64,000 bases of DNA from Vitellaria paradoxa. Its lineage: Eukaryota; Streptophyta; Magnoliopsida; Ericales; Sapotaceae. Position 1 is the stretch's first letter; each line of letters opens with the position of its first letter. The notes beneath the pieces are model-generated. The model was given only the letters and a program-made list of their open reading frames with translations, searched no databases and was not told the origin of the DNA. The stretch covers positions 45,320,626 through 45,384,625 of the forward strand of contig CM034242.1 in NCBI GenBank assembly GCA_019916065.1. Reading direction: 5' to 3'. This document shows, piece by piece, positions 14,101 through 26,100 of the stretch. The position numbers and the translations under genes are program-made.

Positions 14101-17100
14101 AGTCTCGTGGCCGCAACTAGCAACATTCCAAAGCCATGGAGCCTACTCAGACTACTACTGCCTCTACTTTGCCCAAGTCTGCTACATCCTCTTTATTCAA
14201 CTTGACCAAAACTAACATTACAGATATTATTCAACTCAGTGCTATTTTTGGTAATCCTTCTACTGCCATGTCTGCCACTACAGGTACTTCTTGGCTCTTT
14301 GACTCTGCTTGCTCCAACCATATGACACCAAACCCTAAACTCTTCACTACCACATCATCTGCCTCCCATGTGCCTTCTATTAAAATTGCCAATGGCTCTC
14401 ATATGCATGCTCAACATATTGGTCATGTATCTGCTTCACAACTTTTCCTCCCTCAAACTTATAATTTATCCAACCTATCTCTTAACCTTATTTCTGTTGA
14501 TCAATTGTGTAATCTTAGACTTACCGTTACCTTTTCTTCTTCTGGTTGTTTTGTGCAAGATCCACAGTCGAGGCAGACCCTTAGGATTGGCTGTAAGAAT
14601 AGTCGTTTGTTTAAGCTAGTTAATCTTCACCTTCCATCCACTACTCAACACTCTGCTGCAACTACCTCTACTATTTCCCAATACTATTTATGGCATTCTA
14701 GATTAAGACATCCTTCAGCCAGTCGTTTACAATTTTTAGTTTCTAGTGATCAGTTAGGATCAGTTTATATTGAACCTCTTGATTGTGTGTCATGTAAACT
14801 TGCAAAACAACCTGCTTTATCAGTTAATAAAAGTAACAGTTTTTCTTCATCTACTTTTTATCTTATTCATTCAGATGTCTGGGGTCCTTTTCCTACCGCT
14901 ACTGTGGGAGGGGCTCGCTATTTTGTTATTTTTGTGGATGATTATCCTCGTTTTACTTGGCTTTATCTTATACACAGTTGATCTCAATTTCTAAAAATTA
15001 ATTTTGAGTTTGCTACAATGGTTAAAACACAATTCTCTAGTACTATTAAAAATTTTCGTTCTAACAATGCCATGGAGTATCAAAAATATGATTTTCTTAC
15101 CTTTCTTCGACAACAAGGCACTCTCCCTCACCACTCTTGTCCTCACACTTCCCAGCAAAATGGTCAAACAGAACACAAACATCGTCACATTCTTGACATT
15201 GTTTGCGCTCTTCTCATCTCCTCATCTTGTCCTGAAAAATTTTGGGAGGAAGTTGCTCTTACTGCTGTCTATACTATCAATCGTGTCTCTACTCCCTTCC
15301 TTCACAACAAAACTCCTTATGAACGGTTATATAGGTCTCCGCTCCCATATAAACTTTCTTTGTGTTTTTGGATGTGTATGTTTTGTTTTGCTTCCTTCTC
15401 ATGAACGCACTAAATTGAAACCTCACACTCGTATGTGTTGTTTCTTAGGTTATGGAATTGAACAAAAGAGCTATCGTTGTTGGGATCCCATCTCTAATCG
15501 TCTTGTGTCTCCCGCTATATAATCTTCTGAGAACACAAAATGTTTTCATCTATATCATCCCTTCTTTCACCTTTTACTGCTACTCCTTCATTTTTCACTA
15601 ATCCCTCTATTGATCTCTTCCTTGACGATACATCCTCATCTCCTTCTGAGGAACTACCAGTTCCTCCCATACCTCCTCAGAATCTACCTCCCTCTCCTTC
15701 TGAGCCTCCACTAGCTCTTGCAATGCCTGCTTTGGCCTCTCCTAATTCTCTAACGCCGCCTGTCGATCCTCCACCTTCAGACACTGTATCTATGCCACTC
15801 GAGTCTTCTAATATTATTCCTACAACTTCAGATAATGCATCTATACCACAAGAGTCCTCTGATACTAATTCTACATTTCTTGACCGCTCTACTTAGGTAA
15901 GGAAACTTCCATCTCACCTTCATAATTTTCACTATTTCTCTACTATTATCTCCCAACATGAGCATCGTTCTTTTTGCAAGGCTAGTTCTAACCCTCTTTG
16001 ATAGCAAGCAATGTCTGAAGAATTATAGGCTCTTGAAAAAACTCACACTTGGGATTTGGTTGATCTTTCTCCCGGTAAGACAACCATTGGCTGCAAATGG
16101 ATTTACAAGATTAAAACTCGCTCTGATGGGTCTATTGAGCGTTATAAAGCTCGTCTGGTGGCCAAAGGCTACACTCAGGAATATGGGATTGACTATAAGG
16201 AGACCTTTGCTTCTATCGGTCAACTCGCCTCTGTCTGAAGTTTGCTTGCTGTTGCCACCACTCGTCAGTGGCCCTTATTTCAGATGGATGTGAAGAATGC
16301 ATTTCTCAATAGTGACTTAGTCGAAGAAGTTTATATGCAACCTCCTCCTGGCTCCTCTTATTCCTCACATCAGGCTTGCAAACTACGTCGTGCTCTCTAT
16401 AGACTCAAGCAGGTCCCTCGCGCTTGGTTTGCTAAATTCAGTGCTACCATTAGTACATTTAGGTTTTCTTCCAACCCTTATGATTCTACTCTTTTCATTC
16501 AGATATCAACACATGGCACTGTTCTTCTTCTCTTATATGTGAATGATATGATCATCACGGGTGATGATCACGAGGGCATATCTAAACTCAAGTCTCTGCT
16601 CAGTTCTCATCTTGAAATGAAAGACTTGAGTAATCTTAGCTACTTTCTTGGTCTAAAAGTCACTACTGACACTACAGGTTACTTCCTTTCTCAAGTCAAG
16701 TATACTTCTAATCTTCTCTCTAGGGTTGGACTCACTAATAACAAGACTGCACTAACTCTTCTTGAGCCTGGTGTTCGTCTCACACCTCTTGATGGCACGT
16801 CTCTGTCTAATGCCACATTGTATCGTCAGCTAGTTGGGAGTCTTGTCTATCTCACCGTTACTCGACCTGATATTGCATATGCCATTCATATTGTCAGTCA
16901 ATTCATATCAGCTCCTCGCTCAATTCATTATACTGCAATTCTCCGTATTCTACGATATGTTAAGAGCACCTTGTTATATGGACTTCATTATTCCTCTCAG
17001 ACATCTCTGGATCTTCGAGCTTACTCTGATGCTGATCGAGCTGGTGATCCTACTGATCAACGATCTACCACTGGATTTTGCTTCTTCCCGGTAACTCCCT

Positions 17101-20100
17101 AATTTCTTAGCACAGCAAGAAATAGACTGTCACTGCCTGCTCTAGCACTGAAGTAGAATATCGTGCTCTTGCTGACACTACACAAGAATTACTCTGGTTT
17201 CGTTGGTTACTCTCAGACATGGGTGTATCTCATTCTGCTGCCACTACTATTTATTGTGACAATCGGAGTGCCATTCAAATTGCTCAAAATAATGTTTTCC
17301 ATGATCGCACCAAACACATTGAGATTGACTGTCATTTTGTGTGTCAACATGTGGCACAGAGTACCGTATAGCTGGTTCATGTGACTTCCGCTGGACAGAC
17401 TGCTGATTTGTTTACTAAAGCATTACCACCTAGAAGATTTCATAAATTAGTTTCCAAACTCAAGTTGGTTTCTTCTATACCTCCTTGAGTTTGCGGGGGC
17501 ACGTTAGAAATATTCTAAAGTAAATATATTATTTAGTTACCTTATGTATATCATAACATATTTTGTTACCTTATTCAAATAATTTGTATATAGGAAACTC
17601 GTAAGCCTATATATATATGTACATATGCTACACATTAATAAGATAGAATTCTATTTTTCCCTTCATAATTTCTTTCTTGCCTTTCATATTCTAACAAAGA
17701 CTATGATGCACCTCGAGGGAATGCCCTCTAGATATTATATATCTTTTCCCTATTAATCCAAATTTATCTTACCTACCAAAAATAAAATTGGGAGTAGGAA
17801 GTATGAAAACAACTATTTATTCTATACATTCAATTTCTGCTAGCCAAATCAAATCAATTAGATAATAAAAATATGTCGGAAGAATATCCATTTTTAACGG
17901 AACTAGGAAATATGAAAACAACTATCAAGTTAAGAACAATTAATCCTTCAATGCCTGTAAAGGTTCTCTCTGAATATAAACCAAATATAACAAGCTTGCT
18001 TCCTTGGCTAGCAAAAAGTCAAGACAATAAGAAGCTGATGAATCTAACCAAATTTGAGAAGTTTTTGAGAAATGTTCTTTCATTGTTACACATAAAAGAT
18101 TTCATTCTGGCAAGCTATGCTACACAGACTTTTCTAAATGTATGGCATACCCATGTCAGATACTTGACACTTGGACAATAAACTTGGGATAAAGATATGG
18201 TACATGTGTCCCAATATAATTAGATACATGTTTAAAAATTCAATTTTAGCAAATAATTATGCATAATTTTATGTATGAAATATTCTAATGAAACCTCGTT
18301 AATGCCATATTATTCAATAAAATAAAATAATTACAATAAATATATGAATATTTTCCCGTGTCCCCATATTTTTGAATAATAGAACTAAGAGATCCTACTC
18401 TTAGATACATATCCACGTCCATGTAACATAGTTGGCAAGGGTATTTTCTTTGCAGTAAGCAAACAATATTTTAGTTAGTTATTCCCCATATCCTTGAATA
18501 AAGGAAATTAATGAATCTGACACTTAAACACGTATCCGAGTCCATGTAACATAGTTGGAATTTGGAAAAGCCTTTTTTTTTTTTTTACAGTAAGAAAACA
18601 ATATTTTAGTAGTTATTTTACAGAAAAATATGCTGTGTGTTTTACAATGTCAATTACTTTAGTTAGTTATTTCAATGTTTGCCACAGCCCATGCTGACTT
18701 GTAGATCATGGTGATAAACACTGTCAGCAAGGTTGGTATGTTAAAGATTGAATGAGGGAAGGCGCGCCTCTTTGGCATAGAGGAAATGTCAGACTAAGTG
18801 ATGATAATATTATTTAATGTGAAGGAAGTTCCTGAAACACAGCAGTTCAAAATTTATCTTCCAATTTTAAAAAGGCAGATGAATTTTAACCACAAATTAG
18901 TTACCTTATAGGAAGAGGGATATCCATAACAAGTTTTAAGGAAGAGAGAGGAAAGGAAGGTGGAGGAAGCAGAAAGAGCGAATTATCTTCCATTTTATTA
19001 ATCACTTCTTTCCAATTTGGGAGAGTTAGGTGCTTGGCAATGGCCAAATGTCCCTAATCTCACCCCGCAATCTTTGGAGCATTGCGTGTCTTTTGGCTCG
19101 TCCTAAAAGAATTTTGTTCATGGAACTCCATGCTAAGGATAATTACGAAGGGAGACCCTTTACTAATTCTTTGTTCTTATGATTAGCATAAGGATATGGT
19201 TGTATAAAGTAGATTTCATGTTTTGTTCACTTATAAAGAGTGTAGTAAAATATCCTTCTTTGTCTCAACAATTGTTTTTTTTTTTTTTTTTTCAGATAGA
19301 AATTAATGAATAATTCAAGCCTGCCCAAATCGGCACATGAACTTATGGTGAGCCCAGTTTAATCGTTACATAAAATATGGTTGGAAAGACCAGAATGTGG
19401 CTTTCTTGGACTTCATCGTCCCAGACGTGTTATGCCCCTTCATTCAGAACTCAGATGTGTAGAAATTGTAACAACTTGGCAAACTCAGATTTTACAAATC
19501 ATTGGGCTACAGAAATATAAAATTCTCACTGTTTGCTTTCCCTTTTTCCCCCCCTTTCAATACTGCAATAAAAAAATAAAAATTTATGTAGCAACAAACA
19601 ATAATATCCTAACAGAGAAGAAAGAGACATCTACTACAACCGTATATATTTCTAAGAACACAAACAGACATCCTTCAACAATGTAGATCTTTCGAAAAAC
19701 AGTCATACAAAAGAACTAAGGAACAAACAGCACATCTGACGCTGATTGCTAGACAAAGAAACAAAAGAATGATAACTTGTCCTCTGATTAACAACATACC
19801 ATATCTCTCTTGAAATTCAGGTGTGCTCTGTAAGAATTCCAGCCCTGGATGAGTAGCCAAAAGTTCTCGTAGCACAGGTTTAAAATCATCCTACAGTAAG
19901 GTTGAGAAAATTCAGGGGAAAGGTGGGGTCTATTAATAATTTCAATTAATATCAACAAATAAACTATTTATACAAGAGTATCTCTTCTGGTGCCATTATA
20001 GCCTATGAATAGACACAAATCACAACCATATCTGCAAAGCACCAACCTTTCAATGCATCATATATTTTGAAGGGAGGAAAAATATAATAAAAAATAAACA

Positions 20101-23100
20101 CCTGAGTGAGGTATTTGCAATATGACTGCTTCAAGATTGTAAACATTTGGGTTGCTATATCCTTTGTCAACATGTTTCCATTGACCCAATAATCAACAAA
20201 AGCATCCCTGCAGGCATGGTGGTGAACAAATAAGAGATAGTACATCCAACTACAAATGTCAAGACCATGTATCAGCATTTACCAATTAAAACATTGAGCA
20301 AATCAAGTCTTCAAACCAAGGATTAATATTTACTTTCAATGGAAAAATTCCAGAGATGTACAGGAAATATTCTGAAATGAGCATAAAATGAAAATATAAA
20401 GAAATGTTTAAAAGTATAAATTAAAATTCATCTAAAAGTATGAAGATTTAATAGTAAATTAATCAAAGTACTTATTATTTTGATATATTATGTTTCATTT
20501 TGATTTTTCTTTTCTACATTTCAACAAAACATCACATTTATTATTATACATAGAAAACAGATGCCTGTTGGCTTGGAGTTTTCTTTGTTGCTTTTGACAA
20601 AGCAACATGGAACTTTGACTTTTGCCTTTGGATCAGGTAGTTGCTTTTCCTTATGGAAGAAAATAAAAAACTTAAGAACAAAAGGTACCTGGTTACAAGC
20701 CCCGTGCAATCAACATCGATCTTTCTAAATAATGCACTAGAGAAGAATGATGGGAGCTGGCAGATTTCCTTTGTAACTGGTTTAAATTCTGACATCCAAA
20801 GTATAGATATGTCGATAGATAAATGGCATTTCAAAAAATAAGCAAGAGGGCATCAAGTTCTAGTGTTATCATGGAGACAACAAAAGTTATCAACATCTCA
20901 CCATTGATTTGTAATCCATCCAAGTGACCGTAAAAAAATTGATTGATTCGGAACAAGCACCGTTCTTTTAGTTCAATTGGAGGTGGACGGCCATTTTGAA
21001 AGTAGAACTGTAAGAGTTAAAAGTATTAATCAACTTCAGAAGCCGGCAACAAACAGAAATGGCACTACAAAAGTAAAAAGCTAGAGGAAACATTTCTATC
21101 AGATACAAAGACAAAATATTAGAGTAGCTAACCTGAGGTATCAATTCTTTTACAGGCTCACTCACTAATTTTAGAGGAGAACCTAAAGAAGATGGGCCAA
21201 CCCTCTGTTTCACAACACGAGGAGAACCAGATGAACTTCTTGGTGAAAGTGGAGGTGTGCTTCCAGCAGGAAACATGGAAGGCAATGAATTACTTGAAGC
21301 AGCATTTGGGCTAGTAGTTGTTCCAGGTACATTCAAAGGACCACCTGCCTTCGCATTGTTAAGCAATGATTTCACCTGCACTTGCGGAAGGCAACTTTTG
21401 AAATAGATTCCTTCCCGAATATTGGCCAACAAGAGGGAAGACAAATGGGGAAATTACAAGAGAAATATGCGTGGTACAAGCCTTCCAATTGCAAAAAGTA
21501 AAATCAAACAATACAACTTGCAATTTAGTTCACTAACAGCAAGCTCAGAATGTTTCTGTACTTACTAATAAAAAAGGCATATGAGTGGTGAAGATTTTCA
21601 AATGCAAGATGGTGAAATATGCAAGAGAAAAAATATACACAGTACAAGCCTTCCTATCGCGAAAAGTTAAATCAAGCAATATTCTATTACTTAAAAAAAA
21701 AAAAAAAAAGGTTAAATCAAACAATAGAGCTTATGAATTTAGTTTACAAATGGCAAGCTCAGAATGTTCCACACTTTCTAGTCAAAAAGGACGTGGATTT
21801 GTGAAGATTTTCAAATGCCATACAACAGATGACAAGCTGCATTTCCAGTTATAGAACAGTCCCACCATAAATTTACATTTTCATATCAACCAAACAAATC
21901 AGTGAATTGCAATAAATAATTGGCTGATTTGCAGACATTTCAATCAACATTAACAAGATGATCTACAAACTTGCATGGTAGTTAGATCAAATTCTAGCAG
22001 GCTTAAGAGCCACATTTCCAAGGATCAAAATCCCATTTCAGCGGCCTATTTTGATTGGAACAAAAACAGAAACATTTTGGAAAAAGCCAAAACATGTGAA
22101 AATATACAAAATTATTTAGAAGAATACCTATCAAAAAAAAGTTTAGAAAAATAAATTACAATCAAACTAAAAGTGAATTAAAAATTCTATTATTTTAATA
22201 TACCATGTTGTATTTTACTGCATCTAATAGTATTTCGATGGAAACATTAAGAATTATTATTTCATGAGTAATTCATTTCAATCTATCAAGAAACAGAAAT
22301 ATTTTGGCATATTTTGTTCGGACATAACATAGGTACCGACTGGGAAACAATGATTTTTTTTTTTTAAATGATACAAATCTAGCAGGAATACAACAAATAT
22401 ATAAATATAGTTATAACATCCAAAAAACAAACTGAAAAAAAAAATTCCTAACTCAACATTTTAATTCATAATTCAAACATCTTTCAATGTACGGAAGTAA
22501 TTAAAAGATGAAATAGACAATTAGATGATTATTAGAGGAGTTTTGACTACTTGATCCTAGGCGATGCAGGAGCATAGAAGATAAGGGCAGATTTTATTTA
22601 GCGGATTTTATTTTAGTTTATTTGATATTTATTTGCTTGCTTTATTACAGTCTATATTCAGTTTGTTATTTATAAAGAAGCCATGTGACTACCATGTGAC
22701 TTTTTAATGAAACTAGATGGCTGTAATTTATTTCTTTTATTTTTGATGAAGGACTGAGATTCTAGGGTTACTTAAGGAATTTATAAGTAGATTCTCTGAG
22801 AGCGGCAGCTATCAATTTTTATTCCCTATTAATAATCAAAGCTCAAATTTCAGTTCTAGGACTCTTTGCAACCCAGAATTATTATTTGTTGGCTCCACTT
22901 CAATTGTTTGTGCTATTTCTATACTGTTAGATCTGTTTATTACTGGAATCTATTTTTCTAACCATATCAATTGGTACCAGAACCTAAGAACTTTAAATCT
23001 ACATCATGGTTGGTCGAGGTAGAGGCCGTGGGGTAGACGAAATTAGAACCATCAGACAAAGATGGTTGAGATAAGGCATATGATTGAAGATTTGGCGTAA

Positions 23101-26100
23101 GCTGTACAAGCTCTTCAGCAACGGGAACAGGCGGGAGCCCATATAAAGATACTAAAAGGCAACCGTGAACCCTTGACAGATCGGAAAGTAGTCTTGAGAA
23201 TGAGAGCACTGGCACAGATGAAGAAAATCCTCTTCATGATACTGGAGGTGTAGAATATGTCCAGCAAGGCAAACTGAAGGATCGTTTAATGCGTGCACTT
23301 GATTTGAATGGCCGTGGAATCAAGATAGAGGTTGCTGATTTCTTCGGAAGGATGCACACGGAAGACTATTTAGATTGGGAAGCAAGTTTGGAGACATACT
23401 TTGAGTGGAAGACTATGGGTGAAGGCGGAAAAGTGTTGTTTGTAAAGCTGAAATTGAAGGGTGCTGCACTTCAATGGTGGAAGCAAGTTGAAGAGCAACG
23501 TGCTCAACAAGGAAAGCCAAAAATTAACACGTGGGAGCACATAAAAGCGAAGCTGCGAAAGCAATTCTTATCAACAAATTATGATATGGAGTTGCATGAA
23601 AATTTTCATTCGTTGAAGCAAAGAAGAAAAACTGTAGAGGAATACACCTCAGAGTTTTAACAACTTGTCTATTAGAGTTGATTTGAATGAGAGCAATGAG
23701 CAGATGACATCCCGTTATCTTGCTGGCTTGAATCAATCAATTAGAGATGAATTGGGAGTAGTTCGTTTGTATAACCTTGAAGATGCTCAACAATATACCT
23801 TAATGGCAAAAAAACAAGTTTGGCATTATGGAGCAAGAAAGTCTTTACCCAACAGATCTGATGGTGCAATACAAAGGGGTTGTGCTCAGAGTGTCTAGAG
23901 TGAACAAAATATCTCAAAATTTTATCGTGGAGTTGCTACAACTAACCAACTGGTGATGAAATCAATGGGGTAGCTAATTGGGGTGAAAAAGGCAAGGCAA
24001 TTGCAAGATTTGATGGAAGCTATGCTGCTGGTGCAAATAACCCAAAGGCGGGTAATAATTTACAAGTTCGTTGTTTTACTTATGGAGAAAAGGGACACAC
24101 ATCTTTTGTATGCCCACAAAGAAGAATCAATTTAGTAGAACCTAGGAAAGAGGAAGTAATGGAACCAGTTTATGATGAATATGATGATGGTAAGGAAGAT
24201 GTTGATATTTTTCCCGGACGAGGTGAGTCCTTGGTTGTACGAAGAGTGATGACAACTCCCAAGATTGAAGAAGAAGAGGATTAGAGGAGACATAATATTT
24301 TCTGAACACGTGTTTTTTGTGGTGGTAAAGTTTGCAATGTTATTTTTTATAGAGGTAGCAGTGCGAACATCATTTCAAAGGAGGCCATAGAAAAGTTAAA
24401 ATTACCAACTGAAAAGTGTCCTAATCCTTGTAAGGTTGCTTGGTTCCGAAAGGGAAATGAGATACAAATTACTTCTTGTTGTTTATTAAATTTATAATGG
24501 ACAATAATATTGACAACGAAACTTGGTGTGATGAGGTGCCTATGGATGAATGTCATATTCTTTTAGGGAGGCCGTGGTTGTATGATAAAAATACATATTC
24601 CTTCAAGAAAGGTGGTAAAAATCTCACTTTGCAACCTCTAAAGGAAGAAGCTACCAATTTTCCTAATGCTAGAAAGACTAATGGTTTCGTGATTGCCCAA
24701 AAGTTTGAGGATGGAGAGACTTATGCTGAACGTATTGGAAAGGTCCACGAAGAAGTAAAGACGGCAATCAAAGCTAGTAACGAGTCATATGTAGCAACAG
24801 CTAATAAACATCGAAAGGTGCAAAAATTTGTAAAAGGTTACTTGGTACTAGTACATTTGAAGCGAGAAAGGTTCCCTAAAGGAACTTATCACAAACTTAA
24901 GTCGAGAAAGTTTGGACCATGTAAGGTAGTGAAGAAAATCAGTTCTAATTAGAGATGGCTATCTCAGCCGACCCGTTCGTACCCTACTCGATCCCCGCCC
25001 CAAATGGGTAGGGGATTCGAGAATTTTTTGGGAATTGGGTAGGGTACAAGGACATTTTTTAAAAAAATTCGGAGATCGGGTAGGGTACGGGTATGAGCCG
25101 CCCCCATACCCCTACCGGTTCCCTGACCCTACCAATATTCTCATATATATATATATATATATTTAATTTTTTAGTGTATTTGTTACGACAGATTTCTCAG
25201 TAAGGTAGTGAATTAAAATTTTGAGTTTCTTTATCTATCACATTCCTATTAAATTACTTTATTTTCCAGTTTACAAAGAAACTATAAATTAAGATAAACC
25301 AACTGTGAATGTTTCTTTGTTTACTTTTTCTATTTTCAACCGTAGAACCTATTAATATGGTAAGAAAATAGAAACCTGTTAATATGGTAGAAAAATAGAA
25401 ACCTTATAAATGCTTTCTAAATATATATATATATATATATGGCATTTTTTGATTTTTAAAATATGTATTAGGATTCTACTCTATTTTCTTATAAGTCATA
25501 TTTTAAAATTTTTGTATTTTTATATTTTTTTCAATTCAGGTACCCGTTTCCCCATGGGGATCTCCATTCCCCGTTTGGGCCAGGGATGGGTGGTAAAAAT
25601 AAATCCCCAATAGGGATCAGGTAGGGTATGGGGATTGATTTTAGTTTAGGGATCGGGTATGGGGATATGCGTACCCGTTCCCTGCCCGCCCTGTGCCCAT
25701 CCCTAGTTCTAATGCTTATATAATTGAGCTGCCACCTGAGTTGCAAATCAGTCCAATCTTCAATATTTCTGACTTGTACCTATTTGACGGGTTTGATGGC
25801 GAGGTAGATACAATTGCAGATCAAATTCAGCAACTTCCCACAATGCAAAAAGATGTTGTTAAAGATGTATTAGATATCAAAGAAGTGATATAAAAAAGAG
25901 ACAACCCTTATAGACAATTTTTGGTGAAATAGTTGGGTAAACCAGCTACTGAAAACACATGAATTACTGAAAAAGAGTTATAGACAGTTAACCCAGACAT
26001 ACATGCAGAATTTATCAAAGTTTTCTCGTCAGGAGACGAACTTTCCCTAACCCAGAGGGATTGATGTAGGAGCATAGAAGATAAGGACAGATTTTATTTG

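Larger units (their letters stand above)
12367..17696 (+). mobile_element. Ty1/copia LTR retrotransposon, complete but dead
   Basis: 5330 bp in intron 6 of the PP2A gene, opposite in orientation. Two 195-bp LTRs (12367-12561 and 17502-17696) are flanked by a perfect 5-bp target duplication, AAGAC (12362-12366 and 17697-17701). A tRNA-iMet-type primer site follows the 5' LTR, and a purine tract (GCGGGGGCA) precedes the 3' LTR. Inside are gag, protease, integrase, reverse transcriptase and RNase H remains in copia order. By hand I count 15 differences between the LTRs (about 7.7%), so the insertion is not recent. Multiple stops and frameshifts make it non-autonomous. Confidence 0.96.

Noticed and set aside
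17873..18181. 102-codon ORF in PP2A intron 6
   Set aside because: No domain, no splice context, and flanked by repeat debris; most likely chance.
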